64,000 nt of DNA. It comes from Absidia repens (taxonomy: Eukaryota > Mucoromycota > Mucoromycetes > Mucorales > Cunninghamellaceae). This document shows positions 25,756-37,906 of this stretch, in pieces; the first letter of the stretch is position 1, and every line of letters begins with the position of its first letter. The stretch spans positions 310,001 to 374,000 of the forward strand of contig MCGE01000019.1 in NCBI GenBank assembly GCA_002105175.1. The letters run 5' to 3'. Made by a program: the position numbers and the translations under genes. The notes below the pieces were generated by a model. The model worked only from the letters and a program-made list of their open reading frames with translations, did not search any database and had not been told where the DNA came from.

Positions 25756-26981
25756 ATGGCCGATATTTTAACCCAAGACACTTCCATTCCCGCTAACACT
25801 GAACGAAAGGAGGAACCTACTTTCGCTACTCAAGTACAACCTCCTTCTGAACCTATCGGTAAGTGATGCAATACAATCGGAATCGAGAGACCCAGTCATG
25901 CTGATAATAATTTTTATTTTTTTATTTTTGCCATCTTTAGCTGCGTCTCAAAAGATTGCGGATACTCCAGTTCCTCAAGTGGCATCTACTCTTGGCGCCA
26001 ACACCGCCAATGGCCTTGCTAAAGGTACCTTGTATCAATCCCCCAACATCAAGTTTGACGATGGTAAGAAACTATATATATTTAAAAAAACACACACAAG
26101 GGGACTGCGATAAGGAGAAGACGCGTAGTCTTTTACGTAAGCTCCTTACTGCCTCTCTCTCTTTCATAATTTTATCACTTTTATTTATTTATCCCTTTTA
26201 TATTTTTAATTAGATCCCGCTTCGTATATCAAGGCTCGCATTGCATCACTCATTTATTGGGAATATCCACGACGTAGTGCATCCTACCTTGGTGTCTCTC
26301 TTAGTGTTTTGGTTTTGACTCAATACTACTCCGTGTTACAAATTATTGCTGCTTTCTTTACTCTTGCCACTGGGGCCAACTGGGTTTACGTCAACACACA
26401 CAAACAAACACAACGTATAATTGCCGGAAAATCAGCTGAAGATATCAAAAACCCTCACAAGTGAGTACGAGAAAAAAAAAAGGCTGTGTTTGAAAAAATG
26501 AGAAGTGGTATTTTTAGGATATGGAGAGCGTAGAACTCACCTTTTCTTTTATATTTCATCAACTTGTAGTGACCGGCTCCAAACCAAGGGTGCTTTGATT
26601 CCTCGTGACCGAGTGACTCATGCAGCTCAACTTACAGTGGATGTATTTGAAGTGATTGCTCGACAAGTGACAAAGTTGATTTTGATTGAAGATAATACAC
26701 AATCTGCGGTAGCCGTGGGTGTCTCCTACTTACTCTGGACTTTGGCCAAGTACATCTCTACAAAATACCTTGTGGGCTTCTTTTTGGTTAGCGCATTCTC
26801 ATTCCCCCGTCTCTATTTACAACATCAAGAAGTCATTGACGCTCATGTTGCTCAACACAGTGAAAACGCTCGCGTCCTCGCTAAACAATACGGTGGTGTT
26901 GCTTCTGTCAAGGCTCAACAATTATATGATCAAGCCTGGGCCTCTCTCAAAAAGCAACCCAAGGTCCAGAAAGCCGAATAA
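25756..26981 (+). CDS. RTN1: Reticulon-like ER membrane-shaping protein
   Basis: Exons 25756-25858, 25941-26063, 26214-26460 and 26570-26981; 294 residues. The first 80 residues are polar and probably cytosolic. The reticulon homology domain starts at about residue 83 with the hallmark LIYWEYPRRSASYLG, followed by two long hydrophobic hairpins (about 95-125 and 190-225) separated by a polar loop, as the family requires. A Gln/Lys-rich C-terminal tail follows. Reticulons insert as hairpins and curve tubular ER. All introns are GT-AG, and the first two interrupt the N-terminal region. AATAAA lies at 27139-27144. Codon use is biased, suggesting good expression. Confidence 0.9.
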
Positions 26982-27723
26982 GATGCTATTTGTATTGCCA
27001 ATCTCTCATCTTATGTATATGCGGATGTATGGATCAATGTTTATATTCCTCTTTCCCCTTCCCCTCCACCTAGTTTATTAGTGCACCCCTCTCCATCTTT
27101 ATACATATTGCTTATCATATATTCTTCGTATTGAAACAAATAAAAAAAAACCATTCTTTATTCTTCCTTTATATTGTTTGTGTAGTATTTTTGTTTGTCA
27201 ATTGGATTGTTTATATCGGTTAAGATTTTCGCGTAGGGGTAAGTTATCATAAGACAATGTTGAGAAGCACTAGCTATTGATCGTACAGAGTGAACTATTC
27301 TTGTATTCAGACTTTGTTATGAATAACACTCTGGATTCATGCATTTTTAACTACCGCTATTCTAAATTTTGTCGCAGCCTTCAGTCAAGTTTATAATCTA
27401 CCTTCGCTCTGCTGTAAAATAGACCGTCCGAGGGACATTGTCTAATGTGGGAAGTAAACAACCGATGGTTGATACACTCGCCACTTTTTAATGGGATGGT
27501 ACTCTTTTTTTTATTTTTTGCTCGGGGATTCAACAAATACCAATGGCTAAAGAAATGGTGAAGTAGGCGAGGAGGAAAATCGTCGGTAAATATAAATCAT
27601 AAATTCATGTTTTTTACTTTATCATAACAATGATGATACAAAGAGTTGAAAAAAACTATATAGGATAGGATCAACTGGAAATGTGTTTTTATTCTTTTCT
27701 TTTCTCACTTTGTAAATTACATA
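26982..27723. other. Intergenic region
   Basis: Reticulon 3' UTR with AATAAA at 27139-27144, then AT-rich DNA leading to the next start. No gene recognised. Confidence 0.5.
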
Positions 27724-28863
27724 ATGCGCTCTGATCGTTTTATTTCTATTGCTGCTGTGATTACTCTCTTGGCCACTGGTATTAAAAAAAAAAAAAAAAA
27801 AAGGTCGATCGTTGCCCTCTCTGAATAACAACCCCCCCCCCCAACATTTTTATTTTTTTTTTTTTTAGTCCAGGTTGCAAGTGGTGCTACAGATGATGGT
27901 TTGCCGTCAACTACGACACTCACTAGGACTGTGTATAACAAACCAACAGCTGTACCCAAAGCCACTGACAAAGACCAAAAAGTCCCCGTGTCGGAGATTC
28001 ACAAATCTCAAGATCAAAATAATCATGAGCTGCACACCACTCTCAGTCATCCTGCAGAGCCTGTGCAATCGATCACCCATCACATTACTGAAATTCATCA
28101 TGCCACACAGGCTCCTAGCAGTGTTATTGTCTCGAGTGTGAAGCCCATGCCAGTCAATAGTGCAAGTTCTGTCGTGATTGTCAGTGCCAGTCCAACTGTT
28201 GTCAATTCGGCAATGCCAACACAAATCAATAATAACGAAGAAGTGATTGTCAAGACCAAGACCAAAAAAAATAAAACCAAGCTCAAGACTAAAACCAAGA
28301 ACAAAAATTCGACTGCAATGTATCCTATTACTCAGAGTGCGCCAATGCCTGCCAACCCAGTCAACACGGTCCCCACTTCAGTCGCCCCTGTTTCCCAACA
28401 GCCTGTTCCTACTCCTAATAGCAGCAGTGGTTCCAGTTCAGCACCTTCCCTGGTTAGCAAAAGCATCATGAGTGGATCATCTTCGTCCAAGATGCCTTCT
28501 GCCAGTGGTGGTGCATCGTCAATTTTATCAGGTTCCGTCCCACCCGCTGCATCCTCGGCCGGACCTGTCTCAGTGGTAGCCTCAATGTCTGTTTCTCAAT
28601 CTGCTAGTGTCATGCCCTCCTCACCTATGGCTGCCCCGTCTCCTCCCGCTCCCTCTGTCGCACCGGCTCCTTCAGCCGCACCAGCACCAGCACCAGCACC
28701 AGCTGCAAAACAATCCCCATCGATTGACTCGGTGAATAACGCCAACAAAAAAATCAGCCCTCCAGCACCTAGCACCGCTCCATCGAACGGAGCTCAATCT
28801 GATAGATCGATTGGTCCTGCCCTTGTCTTGGCTTGGCTTATGACTGCCGTCGCTGCATTTTAA
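27724..28863 (+). CDS. Secreted Ser/Thr/Pro-rich, probably GPI-anchored surface protein
   Basis: Exons 27724-27778 and 27869-28863 give 349 residues. Residues 1-25 are a signal peptide (ISIAAVITLLA core, then VASG). The body is low complexity: Ser, Thr, Pro and Ala dominate, with a short Lys/Thr-rich basic block (KTKTKKNKTKLKTKTKNK) near residue 145 and Pro/Ala repeats near 290-310. It ends in a hydrophobic stretch (IGPALVLAWLMTAVAAF) with no charged tail, preceded by a small-residue region, the pattern of a GPI-addition signal. This suggests an O-mannosylated cell-wall or membrane mucin. No catalytic domain is seen and no specific function can be assigned. The 90-nt intron is built largely of homopolymers. 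Confidence 0.8.
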
Positions 28864-29024
28864 GAATGGTGAGTGTTTTAATTTTATTTCACACTTCAAT
28901 ATGCTTGTTTTAATCGTATAATGTTAATTATGCTTAATATAAAAAATAAATAATACTAAGCACTCCCATGCTTTATCCAATAATTGATTTTTTATCATGT
29001 CTGTTTTGTATCAACACAAAAACA

Positions 29025-29376
29025 TTGAAATCCCGCCCACCTGATTTTTATTTTCGCTGTTTTTCTTTCTTTTTTTTTTTTTTTTTTTTCTTTTCTCTTC
29101 AACTTTCAACTTTGTTGAGGTTATTTTGGACTTAGAATAGTGTCAGGGATAATTTAGAAGGGTTTTCAGCTCAGGGATTACAACATTGCATGGGAAAGCC
29201 CTTTCATTTTGGTTTCAGGATTTGGAAGCACGATTATATGGCTTTGGACTCATCATTAGCTTAGTTTTGCGTTGTTTTCATCTACGTTTGAATAAAATAT
29301 GCCTCGTTTTACATGCTTAAATGGAAAATGTTCCATTAGTCTCATTTCATGTCTTTTGCACGAGATCCTTTTTATC

Positions 29377-29421
<45 letters not shown>

Positions 29422-29895
29422 ATCATCCACCCTTTTATTTAGCGTTGATCGCTTTATGTTTCAGTCAAAGATATCCGTTTGGTCTTTCTGATGTCTTATA
29501 CTGTGCCATTATTCTCAACCCCATTTTACAATTGTGCCCTTAGATTAGTGTTGACTATCCTACAAATCACACTTTAGGCATCGTCATACTAATCCCAATA
29601 GATCTTTCCAATAAATCCCATGTTACTATGAACCCCTCGCGTTTAATTTTAGTATATACCAATATCCTTCAATAAAGGTGCCTTTAGATTAGTGTTGACT
29701 ATCGTTCAAATCACACTATACACTTACTCATGCTTTGTCGAATAGATTTTTCCATTAAATTACATGTTACTATGAACCCTTCGTCCTTTAGTTTTAGTAT
29801 CCACCGATGTCCTTCAATAAAGTATGCCTTTTTATTAACCATCCTCTGACCCATAGTATAGTTAGTAATGTCGCTATTGCACTCTTTTTTTTTAT
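29025..29895 (+). repeat. Dispersed non-coding repeat, copy C
   Basis: Head AAATCCCGCCCACCTG at 29031-29046, pyrimidine tract, then the core at about 29130-29275 (AGTGTCAGGGATAATTTAG, CAGGGATTACAACATTGCATGG, ATTAGCTTAGTTTTG). The tail carries AATAAA modules and a T run of about 47 nt (29379-29418 region). The copy carries an internal 145-bp tandem duplication. Boundaries are approximate. Confidence 0.76.
29533..29827 (+). repeat. Tandem duplication of about 145 bp inside repeat copy C
   Basis: Two units, about 29533-29680 and 29688-29827, share CTTTAGATTAGTGTTGACTAT, AAATCACACT, ATGTTACTATGAACCC, AGTTTTAGTAT and CCTTCAATAAAG. No other copy of the family in the window shows both units, so it appears private to copy C. 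Confidence 0.82.
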
Positions 29896-30699
29896 GGACA
29901 TACACATATACACACACCAATAACAAAGAGAGACAGACACATTAGATATTTATAAAAGGTCTTTATTGAATAAAATTGTTGAATGGATAATGATGTCAAA
30001 TGAAAATAAGTGTTTTGTTTTTTTATTGTATCGAATAATTGATTGATTGAATGTTCTATGTCTAAAGGATATAGCGTACTGTATGATGGCAAATGGTATA
30101 ATATTGGAGTAATTTTTAGACTTGATTCGGAGAGTGTCTAGGGATGAAGGCTACATTCATATGTACTTGATTTTCGAGGAGTCAGGACAATATTCCTTGA
30201 TTCAGGTGCCGTTTTTAAATGAGGCCCATATTCATATGTACTTGATTTGTGAGGATTCTGGAGAATATGATAGCGGTAACACGTGGTCACCATTTACCAC
30301 CAAGAAGGCACAGTAAATCTTGATTGAGTTCTACCATTACAGGAAAGATTGTTCAGTATTTCAGTTTCAAAAGAGAATCTTTTTCTTTTTCTTACCTTCC
30401 TACTATTTAAAGTAAAAAGAATTCAAATAGCGGATAGGAAAGTAATTGACCACACCAGCGTCATTTTAGTCTCTTGAGAGATCGGCATAGTAATCTTATT
30501 ATGTAGGTATCATTTGTTAGCTGTATAGAGATCACCACTAGACTAAAGCGTTTTATGATTTTGTTTCTCGTGCGATAATCAAGGAAGAGGATCCTTATAA
30601 ACCCTCCGCCCCAACAATAACGGTTTCTAATTAGCATGCCACAGGGAGTCCACAAAGAAATAGAGAAAGTCATGAAAAAGCGAAAGTAAAGAGTTTTGC
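29896..30699. other. Spacer between convergent repeat copies C and D
   Basis: Holds AT-rich DNA and a short diverged direct duplication at 30150-30280 (see next entry). No gene. Confidence 0.5.
30150..30280. repeat. Short direct duplication, about 70-bp period
   Basis: TTCATATGTACTTGATTT occurs at about 30156 and again at about 30230, each followed by GAGGA-T-C-GGA-AATAT-like sequence. The pair also creates a small in-frame repeat in a 64-codon frame, which is too short and isolated to call a gene. Confidence 0.7.
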
Positions 30700-31275
30700 C
30701 CGTCCCCCTCCCCATTTGACCAAGTCAGTTATGGTCTGTCAATGCCAACTCTTGTCTGCCAAGTGCTGTTCCATCAAATTCCTGCCTGCCTTGACGCCTT
30801 TATAAAAGGTGATAGTGTATCGTAAAATAAAGAACGATATCTGCTATTAAAGCAGCACAACGGTCATTACTAATCAAAAGGCGATGATGTTAGTAAAAAA
30901 AGATCCTGTTACAAACAAGACATAAGAGTGACTAATGGGATAGTTTAGATTAAAGGATGAAAAAAAGAGGCATATTTTATTCAGATGAAGGTACAAACTA
31001 TGGATACAATAAAACTAATACTAAACTAAGCTCATGATGAGTGCAAAAGGTCATAAGATGGTGGTTCCAAATCCTGAATCCAAAATGAAAGGGTTCCCCC
31101 ATGCATGTTGTGATCCCTGCGCTGAAAACGCATTTAACTAGTCTTGACACTATTCTAAGTCCAAAATAACCCCATACGCGTCCCAATTGTGAAGAAAGAA
31201 AGAATGAAAGAATGAAAGAAAAATGAAAATGAAAATGAAAATGAAAATGAAAAAATTGAAAATCAGGTGAGGGAT
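30700..31275 (-). repeat. Dispersed non-coding repeat, copy D (inverted)
   Basis: Minus-strand copy. Core at about 31165-31020 (plus strand shows CTAAGCTCATGATG, ATCCTGAATCCAAAATGAAAG, CCCCCATGCATGTTGTGATCCC and CTAGTCTTGACACTATTCTAAG). Head at about 31262-31275 (CAGGTGAGGGATTTGAA). It points toward copy C. The left end is too diverged to place exactly. A GAAAGAAT/GAAAAT microsatellite lies at about 31192-31250. Confidence 0.72.
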
Positions 31276-32754
31276 TTGAATTGCTTTTTTTGGTTGACGT
31301 CTGGTTGGTGCCTCCCAGCCAAGGACGTTCACCTTCAAATGTCTAAGGGTAGTTTTTATATACATACCCCTCCGTACCCCCCCCTTAATCAGCCTTTGTT
31401 TTTTCTTATCACCTTTACTATCATATTAGGCGCCAAGTATATGAAAAATATCCTTAGTAGTGACAGTGGGAACTAAATTTTATCTCTTTATGTTTTTTGT
31501 AACGTTCTTGCTGAACTGCACATACCATAAACATAACAAAATCATATTTGTTGAATAGCGCAAAACGTTGCCGAAATCAGCATAAATAAATACAAAGATC
31601 ATATTTCAAGCATCCACTTCGACCCATAACTCCGTAGATATATAAGATGTATGATATAAAACTAAATAGCCAAGTGATAACAGACTTCGACCCTGAAATT
31701 ATCACAAAGGCATTCGACCAGCTTTTGATTGTCATATATTTAGCGTTAATTAAAACATGAGGTACAAGGTAATTCAACGGTTGTGATATCAAGAAAATGA
31801 AGAAATTACACTATTTTTATCTCTGCATTCGCGTCGTCTCCTTGATTTTTCCATTTCTGGCCATAGCAAGGGAGCGGTTCAAAAAGGTTTTTTTATTTTT
31901 TTCAAAACGCTGGATTGGTTTAAGAGCTTGTTGATATTTCCGGTCCATTGTGTCGCCGCAATAAAAATCATGTACGACTCGAAAGGTTGATTTTTTTTTT
32001 TTTTTTTTTACCATCATCCATCGTTATACAACAAAAGGGTACAGAATCATCTGATGCCCTTATTATTTTTTATAACAAAGGAGTATAATGTTTTATTTTG
32101 GTGAAAAAAAAAACAAAAAAGAGGATCAGCATATATGTTGAGCAAGACAAAAGAAAATAAATAAAATAGAGAAAGACAAAGGGAGAAGCATGATACAGTA
32201 GTATTTTTAGATGGATCGGCTCTCTAACACATAAATCTAAAAAAACGATATCGTCCTCTCATAGAAAAAGGCGTTTATTGATTACCGGAGTAACGAAGAT
32301 CGAGAGTTTCTACAACACAGAAATCAAGAATTTCTTTATTTGGTCTAGCACCAATGGGAACGAGTCGTAACTCTTAGATTCACACATACTTCTTCAAAGC
32401 TATTTTTTCATTTCTAACTATGATCAGGCAATTGACAACAATAAAAATGATTGCCTGAAGGATTAAACGATTGAGAGAGGCAATCAATAATATCATGATA
32501 TCTTAATAAAACAAAAGAGAGAGATAGAGAGTCAGAGACAGCAACTATTCATGTAGTTTCGATGATACTTTATTCACAGATATAATAAAAAGAAAACGTA
32601 AAAAATAAAATGAGAATGATGAGGGACTATACGACTATGGTAATGGGTGATAATATATACTATTGATACAAAAAGGCTAATATAAAAGATTGAAGGGGAT
32701 AAATATGTAAATAATTCAAATGCGTGTGCGTGGGTCAGGGAACCAGGGAAGAGG
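31276..32754. other. Intergenic region, no gene seen
   Basis: AT-rich DNA with T run 31989-32010. A GTTCTTGCTGAACTGCAC segment near 31504 resembles GTTCCTGCTGAACTGTAC near 50186, hinting at another old repeat family. Otherwise nothing recognised. The 3' end of the minus-strand gene to the right falls at 32755. Confidence 0.45.
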
Positions 32755-34302
32755 TCATAGGTGTTGAAGTTCTTCAGATATTTCATCCTTGGTAAAGCCG
32801 GCATCTACCATGTTTTTCACCAATTCGGCCTTCGCTTTAATTCGTCTCGTTTTTTCTTTTTCCATCAGTAACTGTTCCCGTTGCAAGCGCTTCTCACGCA
32901 AAAAATCCAGCATGTCTTGAGATCGTTTCATCCGTCCAGCTTCCTTTTGATGAGTCATTTGTATTAGTGATTCTGCCAAAATGTGATGCTGATGTTGTGG
33001 AGAGGTAGCAAATGGTGATATGGGTAGTGATAAATGGTGTTCATGTTGGATATCTGGTTCGCTAAGGTGTCGAGGCTGACAAAATGCGCGTGGCATCGGC
33101 CTAATTATCATGGGTAGAGCTGTTGAAGAGGATGTGCCAACGATGGGTGCTGAAGAGGAAGATGATGGTGATGATGATGTTGACGAGGAATGTTGATGCT
33201 GCTGTTGGTGTTGGTGTTGGTGTTGTTGATGATGGTGATGATGGTGATGAGTAGATGTGATTTCTTGATAGCTGTTAGAATGGTGATTCGTTAACTGTTG
33301 ACGATACTCTTGTTGTTGTTGTTGTTGCACTTGTAGTTGTTGTTCTTGTTGTTCTTGTTGTTCTTGTTGCTCTTGTTGCTCCTGTGATGACTGATCTTGC
33401 AGTTGTTGTTGTTGCTTTTGATGCTTTTGTTGTCTTTGGTGTTTTTCTTGCTTTCCTTGCTGCTGTTGAAGTAAAGGGGCGGAATTGGTAGACGTTTGTA
33501 AATTGCTGTCACTGAGACGTCGTCGGCGTTTTGAGCGTTGTTGATGGTTAGTATCTTCAGAGTGCATAGAGTGAAGTCGATTTCGGAACAAATCTGTAGT
33601 GAGAGTGGCTTTATCATCTTCAAGTTCATCCAATTCTTCTTCACTTCCAACTTGTTGACGTCGTACTTGCTGAAGTAGCCTTTGTTCCAGTTGTTCTTCT
33701 TCTACACGATGCATGATGCTGCTGATAGACATTGGCCAGGAAGATGTACGTGTACCAAAAGCTTCATGAAGTGCATCCCAATATGGAAACCGTTTAAGTA
33801 ATTCTTCTATTGTGAGTAAAACGAAGGTTAGTATTGGCCCACAAAGTTTAATCATGAAGTCTTCTCTTTTTGTTCCTTGTACCACCGCTCCTTCTTTTGT
33901 TTTGTTTTTTTGTGTTGCCCCTCTCCCCCTTCACTTACCATGAACAGTTTCATCCTCCGCACCAGCATCCAAAAGTCGTTTTCCTTCAGTATCATTCCAT
34001 TCACGGGCTGTGCGGTAGTTGCTTTGTAAAGTCGATATCTTGCTTGCAATATCCTTGGCCAACCGGTGGTGAATTCCATGACTTCGCATTGTGTCCAAAA
34101 TATTTTCTAATAAGAGCTTTTTTGGAGTACGTTCATTTTCATCACCACGCCATTTTGCAAAGTTGGCTTTAACTGATAACCACCGAACGAGAATATCCAT
34201 TGAGCAAGGCCCACCACTAACTCCATCTTTCAACCAACTTTTATATGGCTTTTTCCCTTTGTGAGGTGCAGGAGCGGAATAAGTTGTAGTCATTGTTAGC
34301 AT
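32755..34302 (-). CDS. PolyQ/polyHis protein with Trp-containing helical N-terminal domain
   Basis: Right to left, exons 34302-33939 and 33806-32755, GT-AG intron; 471 residues from the ATG at 34302 (a second ATG is three codons on). Residues 15-150 look like a folded helical domain with KSWLKDG, GGPCSMDILVRWLS, KWRGDE, LDTMRSHGIHHR, KFPYWDALHEAF-like segments. That pattern resembles Myb/SANT-like DNA-binding modules found in families expanded in Mucoromycota, but I do not recognise the family for certain. A basic RSKRRRR block (about residue 210) is a candidate nuclear signal. The middle is composed of Gln runs and QEQ repeats, then a His run and a Ser/Pro block. The C-terminus (about 395-471) is a charged predicted coiled coil ending EELQHL. 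A nuclear regulatory role is inference. Confidence 0.72.
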
Positions 34303-35993
34303 TGTCGTTGATTGTGTAGATAAAAACGATTGAATGAAGTAAAAAAAAAAAAAAAAGGGCTGAGAGGGGGGATGTGAAAAAGCGAGAGAGAGAGGAGAAC
34401 AAAGTATAAAAACACAGAAAAATAGCCTCTTTATGTATTTTATTGAAACACCGCCATATTTTTCATTTTCTGTTTCCCACACAGAGAAAAATGAATGAGG
34501 TCGATCAGGCGAAGAAAAAATACATTATAATATAATATGAAGAATGATGCATAATACATAAATGTATTTGATACCAAGCAGTGGATATTTTTCACCATTT
34601 AAGGAGTATCTCAAAGATGTTCCTTTTTTTATTATTATTGAAAGAAGTACTTCTTTAAACCAGCAAAGTTAAAGAGGTGGAATGAGAGATGACAAATTTC
34701 ACCTTTTTAGTCTCGGGAACCAATCAAAATATGCCATTCCAAAGAAAGCAGGTAGAAAAAACTCGGCGCTTCAATGTGGATCGACACGTTTTTGTATACT
34801 TTTCTTCTAGACTCTCATAGCCCCCACTTAAGTTCTATTGACAATAATTACAAGCCCCCTTTTTACTTTTGGCTTTTTGATATTGTACATCGGAACCTAC
34901 CTTTTTCTAAAACATACTCTTTAGGAATACCGCCACTTTATTTTTCTTTCAGGTCGGGGTTTTTAATGCTTTATTCGCTTTCTTATTTTTTTTTTTAATA
35001 CTTGCCTCGAACAACACTCGGGTTTTCATAGATCCATGATGTAGGCTACTGAAATCCAAACTCGTATACATAAACAATGTACCCGATGATATATGATAAC
35101 ACCAACAAGGTATGCTTGGCCTTAATTATTTACTGTATGGTATCCCCTGCTGGTTTGATAGTTGGCATCAAGTTGATATAGCGAGGTTTTTGTTTCTTTC
35201 AAAAAAAAAAAAAAAAAACATTTCTTTTGAGTTTAGAGGTTAATAGGGACAAATAAAAAAAAAGACTCTCAATCGCAACAACTCGAAATTCTGGAATTAA
35301 ATTTAATTAGTTTAGTATATAGTATATTAAGTATGTTATTTGACCAAACTACAAATAAATCAGAGGGACATATTGCTGTTTTTTATTTTGTCTTCGTTTT
35401 GTGTGTGAACATGTATGAAGGTATGTGTGTGTGTGTATGTGTGTATTTATTTATTAGGAATAGTTGGTGATGTTTGTGTTTATGAAGAGTCACTTTAAAA
35501 AGCGTGGTGAATATTGCATGCAATGGGACATGTGCATACATTGGTAGTATACAGTACATACACGACATACACAGTCAATACTTCTATTAAGGGATGGAAA
35601 CTAATATTCTGGGTTATTAGAAGAAGCTATTTACAGTGCAGTTGATAATCGAGAGAAAGGAAATATCATATGACGCCAGAAACTACACCACGCCACTAAG
35701 GATACACTCTATCCACCCACAAAGTAAAATAATCTTTGTTTGTACTATACAGTATTTAATCGTTTTCTCTCCAGAGATATCGTACTGTGCATAAATATAT
35801 ATATATATATATTATCGCCGAAACAAAAATTACCACCATATCTACTGTCACCCTATTTTACTGGAATTGCATTAACAAAAAAGGAACGAAAAGAAAAAAA
35901 AGTTTTTCATACTCCGTCATCTGAATTTCTTCACTTTTTTTTTTTTTTTGTTTACAACTTCTTTCTTCCCCTTTTTTTTGTTTACATAAAACC
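34303..35993. other. Divergent intergenic region
   Basis: Separates a minus-strand and a plus-strand regulatory-type gene. It contains an A run near 35201-35218, a GT/TG-rich stretch near 35421-35447 and a TA run near 35797-35811. No gene recognised; long 5' leaders for both neighbours are likely here. Confidence 0.5.
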
Positions 35994-36976
35994 ATGACTA
36001 GTACTGACATTGTGAAAGAAAACATGTCTTTGCCACCACCGTCAGCTTTGTTTGGATCTTCCTCTATATATCCTCCTATTTCTTCAACACAACAAGGGTC
36101 AGACTCAACTGGTCGACATAAAAATGTTTACATTTTGCCACCACCATCGTCGTTACCTGGGTTCAACAACAGCAATACTATGAATAACTCCACTCTTACG
36201 ACCGCAAGTAGTAATGCACCCTCTTATTATACTCAAACTCCTTCACCGCCGCCACCCACCTCTGTTCCTGCCTATTATATTCCTCGGCAACAACCTCCGC
36301 CTTCTTATTTACCTACACCTGTCACTACACCAGTAGAAGAACCTTTTGTGGAACAACAGCAACAGCAACAGCAACCCAAGAAACGTAGACGCACCAAAAA
36401 ATCTCAGCAGCAGCAGAAACAACAACAGCATACTTTACCTTCACCTCCTTCGTCGTACCATTATCAAGTCATGGAACTCAACCATCCGAAAAAGAAACAA
36501 AAAAAGCTATCGGAAGACCCTTCGATTTCGGCGGCTGCAGCAACATTGGCTTCCTTTACTCAGTCATCTGATGATGATATCAGTATTCGTCAGCCGCATA
36601 AAAAGACCAAGAAGCAAACCAAGCAACAAATACTTCGACAACAACAACAACAACAACAACAACATGAAGAAGGCTGTGGTGATCACGAAGACTGTTCTGG
36701 AGATGGGAAATATACATGCGAACAATGTGGACTGACATATCAACATGGGATTTGCTTACAACGTCATACCTGGGATCATACTGAAGGTTGGAGTGACCGA
36801 CGATGGGGAATGAGCAAGCGTCAACAAGTTCAAGTCTTAGAGGTAAGCTTCCCAGCATGGATCAAAAAACCAACTCAGTTCTGATGTACTCACCTAATCC
36901 TTTTTTTTTTTTATTGTAGGCTGCCCAAACATTGATGGATATTGCCAAAGGAATGCGGGTTAGTGTGCTGAATTGA
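35994..36976 (+). CDS. Single C2H2 zinc-finger protein, Gln/Pro-rich
   Basis: Exons 35994-36842 and 36920-36976 give 301 residues. The first 230 residues are low complexity: Pro/Ser/Thr-rich start, then Gln runs and three Lys-rich blocks (PKKRRRTKK, HPKKKQKK, HKKTKKQTK) that look like nuclear signals. One finger follows at about residues 239-262, C-x2-C-x12-H-x4-H, with the HTWDHTEGW segment. It is trailed by a SKRQQVQVLEAAQTLMDIAKG helix. A finger followed by W-x-H-T-x-x-W and a QQVQxLEAA helix is a recurrent fungal arrangement of unknown function. The last exon has only 19 codons and completes that helix, which supports the splice. Probably a nuclear regulator (inference). Confidence 0.82.
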
Positions 36977-37906
36977 ATGATTGAATGACCTCTTACAATG
37001 CTCTCCTCTTCGACAAAAATCTTCATTGAAAAATGACAAACTCGACCATGAATCAACCCACTTCCCAAACAACAAAGAAAAAAAAAATTGCGTTCTCCGC
37101 TGGATTAGTGTGTGGCCCTTTTTTTAGATTATTGTAGTGTTTTTAGTTTGTCATTTATTATTTAGCCTTGTTTACACTTCCTTTTTTTGTATATACATCA
37201 AAACAAATCCATTTTCCTCTCCATTCTTCTTTTTGATACGTAGATAGCTGATATTTATTTATTTATTTTGTACCATTTTTTATTTGACTTGTCGTATATT
37301 CCCTTCCCCCTTTCCCCTTGCCCCTTCCCCTACCTTTGCCTTTTTTTTACTAGTATTTATACACATTGACTGACTTCATTTTAATAAAATTTCATGTTTT
37401 TTACACATTACTTCCGAAAAAAAAAATCAGTGCCTTATGTATAACGTTACACAAATAAAATGTGCTGCTTCTTTACCCCTTAAATATCAATTCTAGGTTG
37501 CTGCTGTTTGCACATGATTGGATGATAACCAACTGTCAAGATCATCTTCACAACCCTATTTGGGAAACATCTGCCCTTTTTAACAGAAAAAAATCAGCCA
37601 ATAGAATACCAAGGACACATAGCATATATTAACCTGTTTGATGTTGATCTAATAATACATACACGCACACATACACACACATATACATACACATACACAC
37701 AAATTTAGCATCGCAGATCATTTCTAAAAAACAAAAAAACACACCCTTTTATTGATATATTGATACATTGATATAAGATAATGTCAAATCAATAATAGTA
37801 ACATTAATAATATGGTAAACTAAATACAAGGAATGAAAGCGCTTGTAAAGGGTATATATATATATATATATATATATAAAGGAAGATCAAGATAAGATAT
37901 ACTAAG
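36977..37906. other. Convergent intergenic region
   Basis: Between the stop codons of a plus-strand and a minus-strand gene. Contains AATAAA at about 37384, CACA-rich DNA near 37661-37700 and a TA run near 37855-37876. No gene recognised. Confidence 0.5.
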
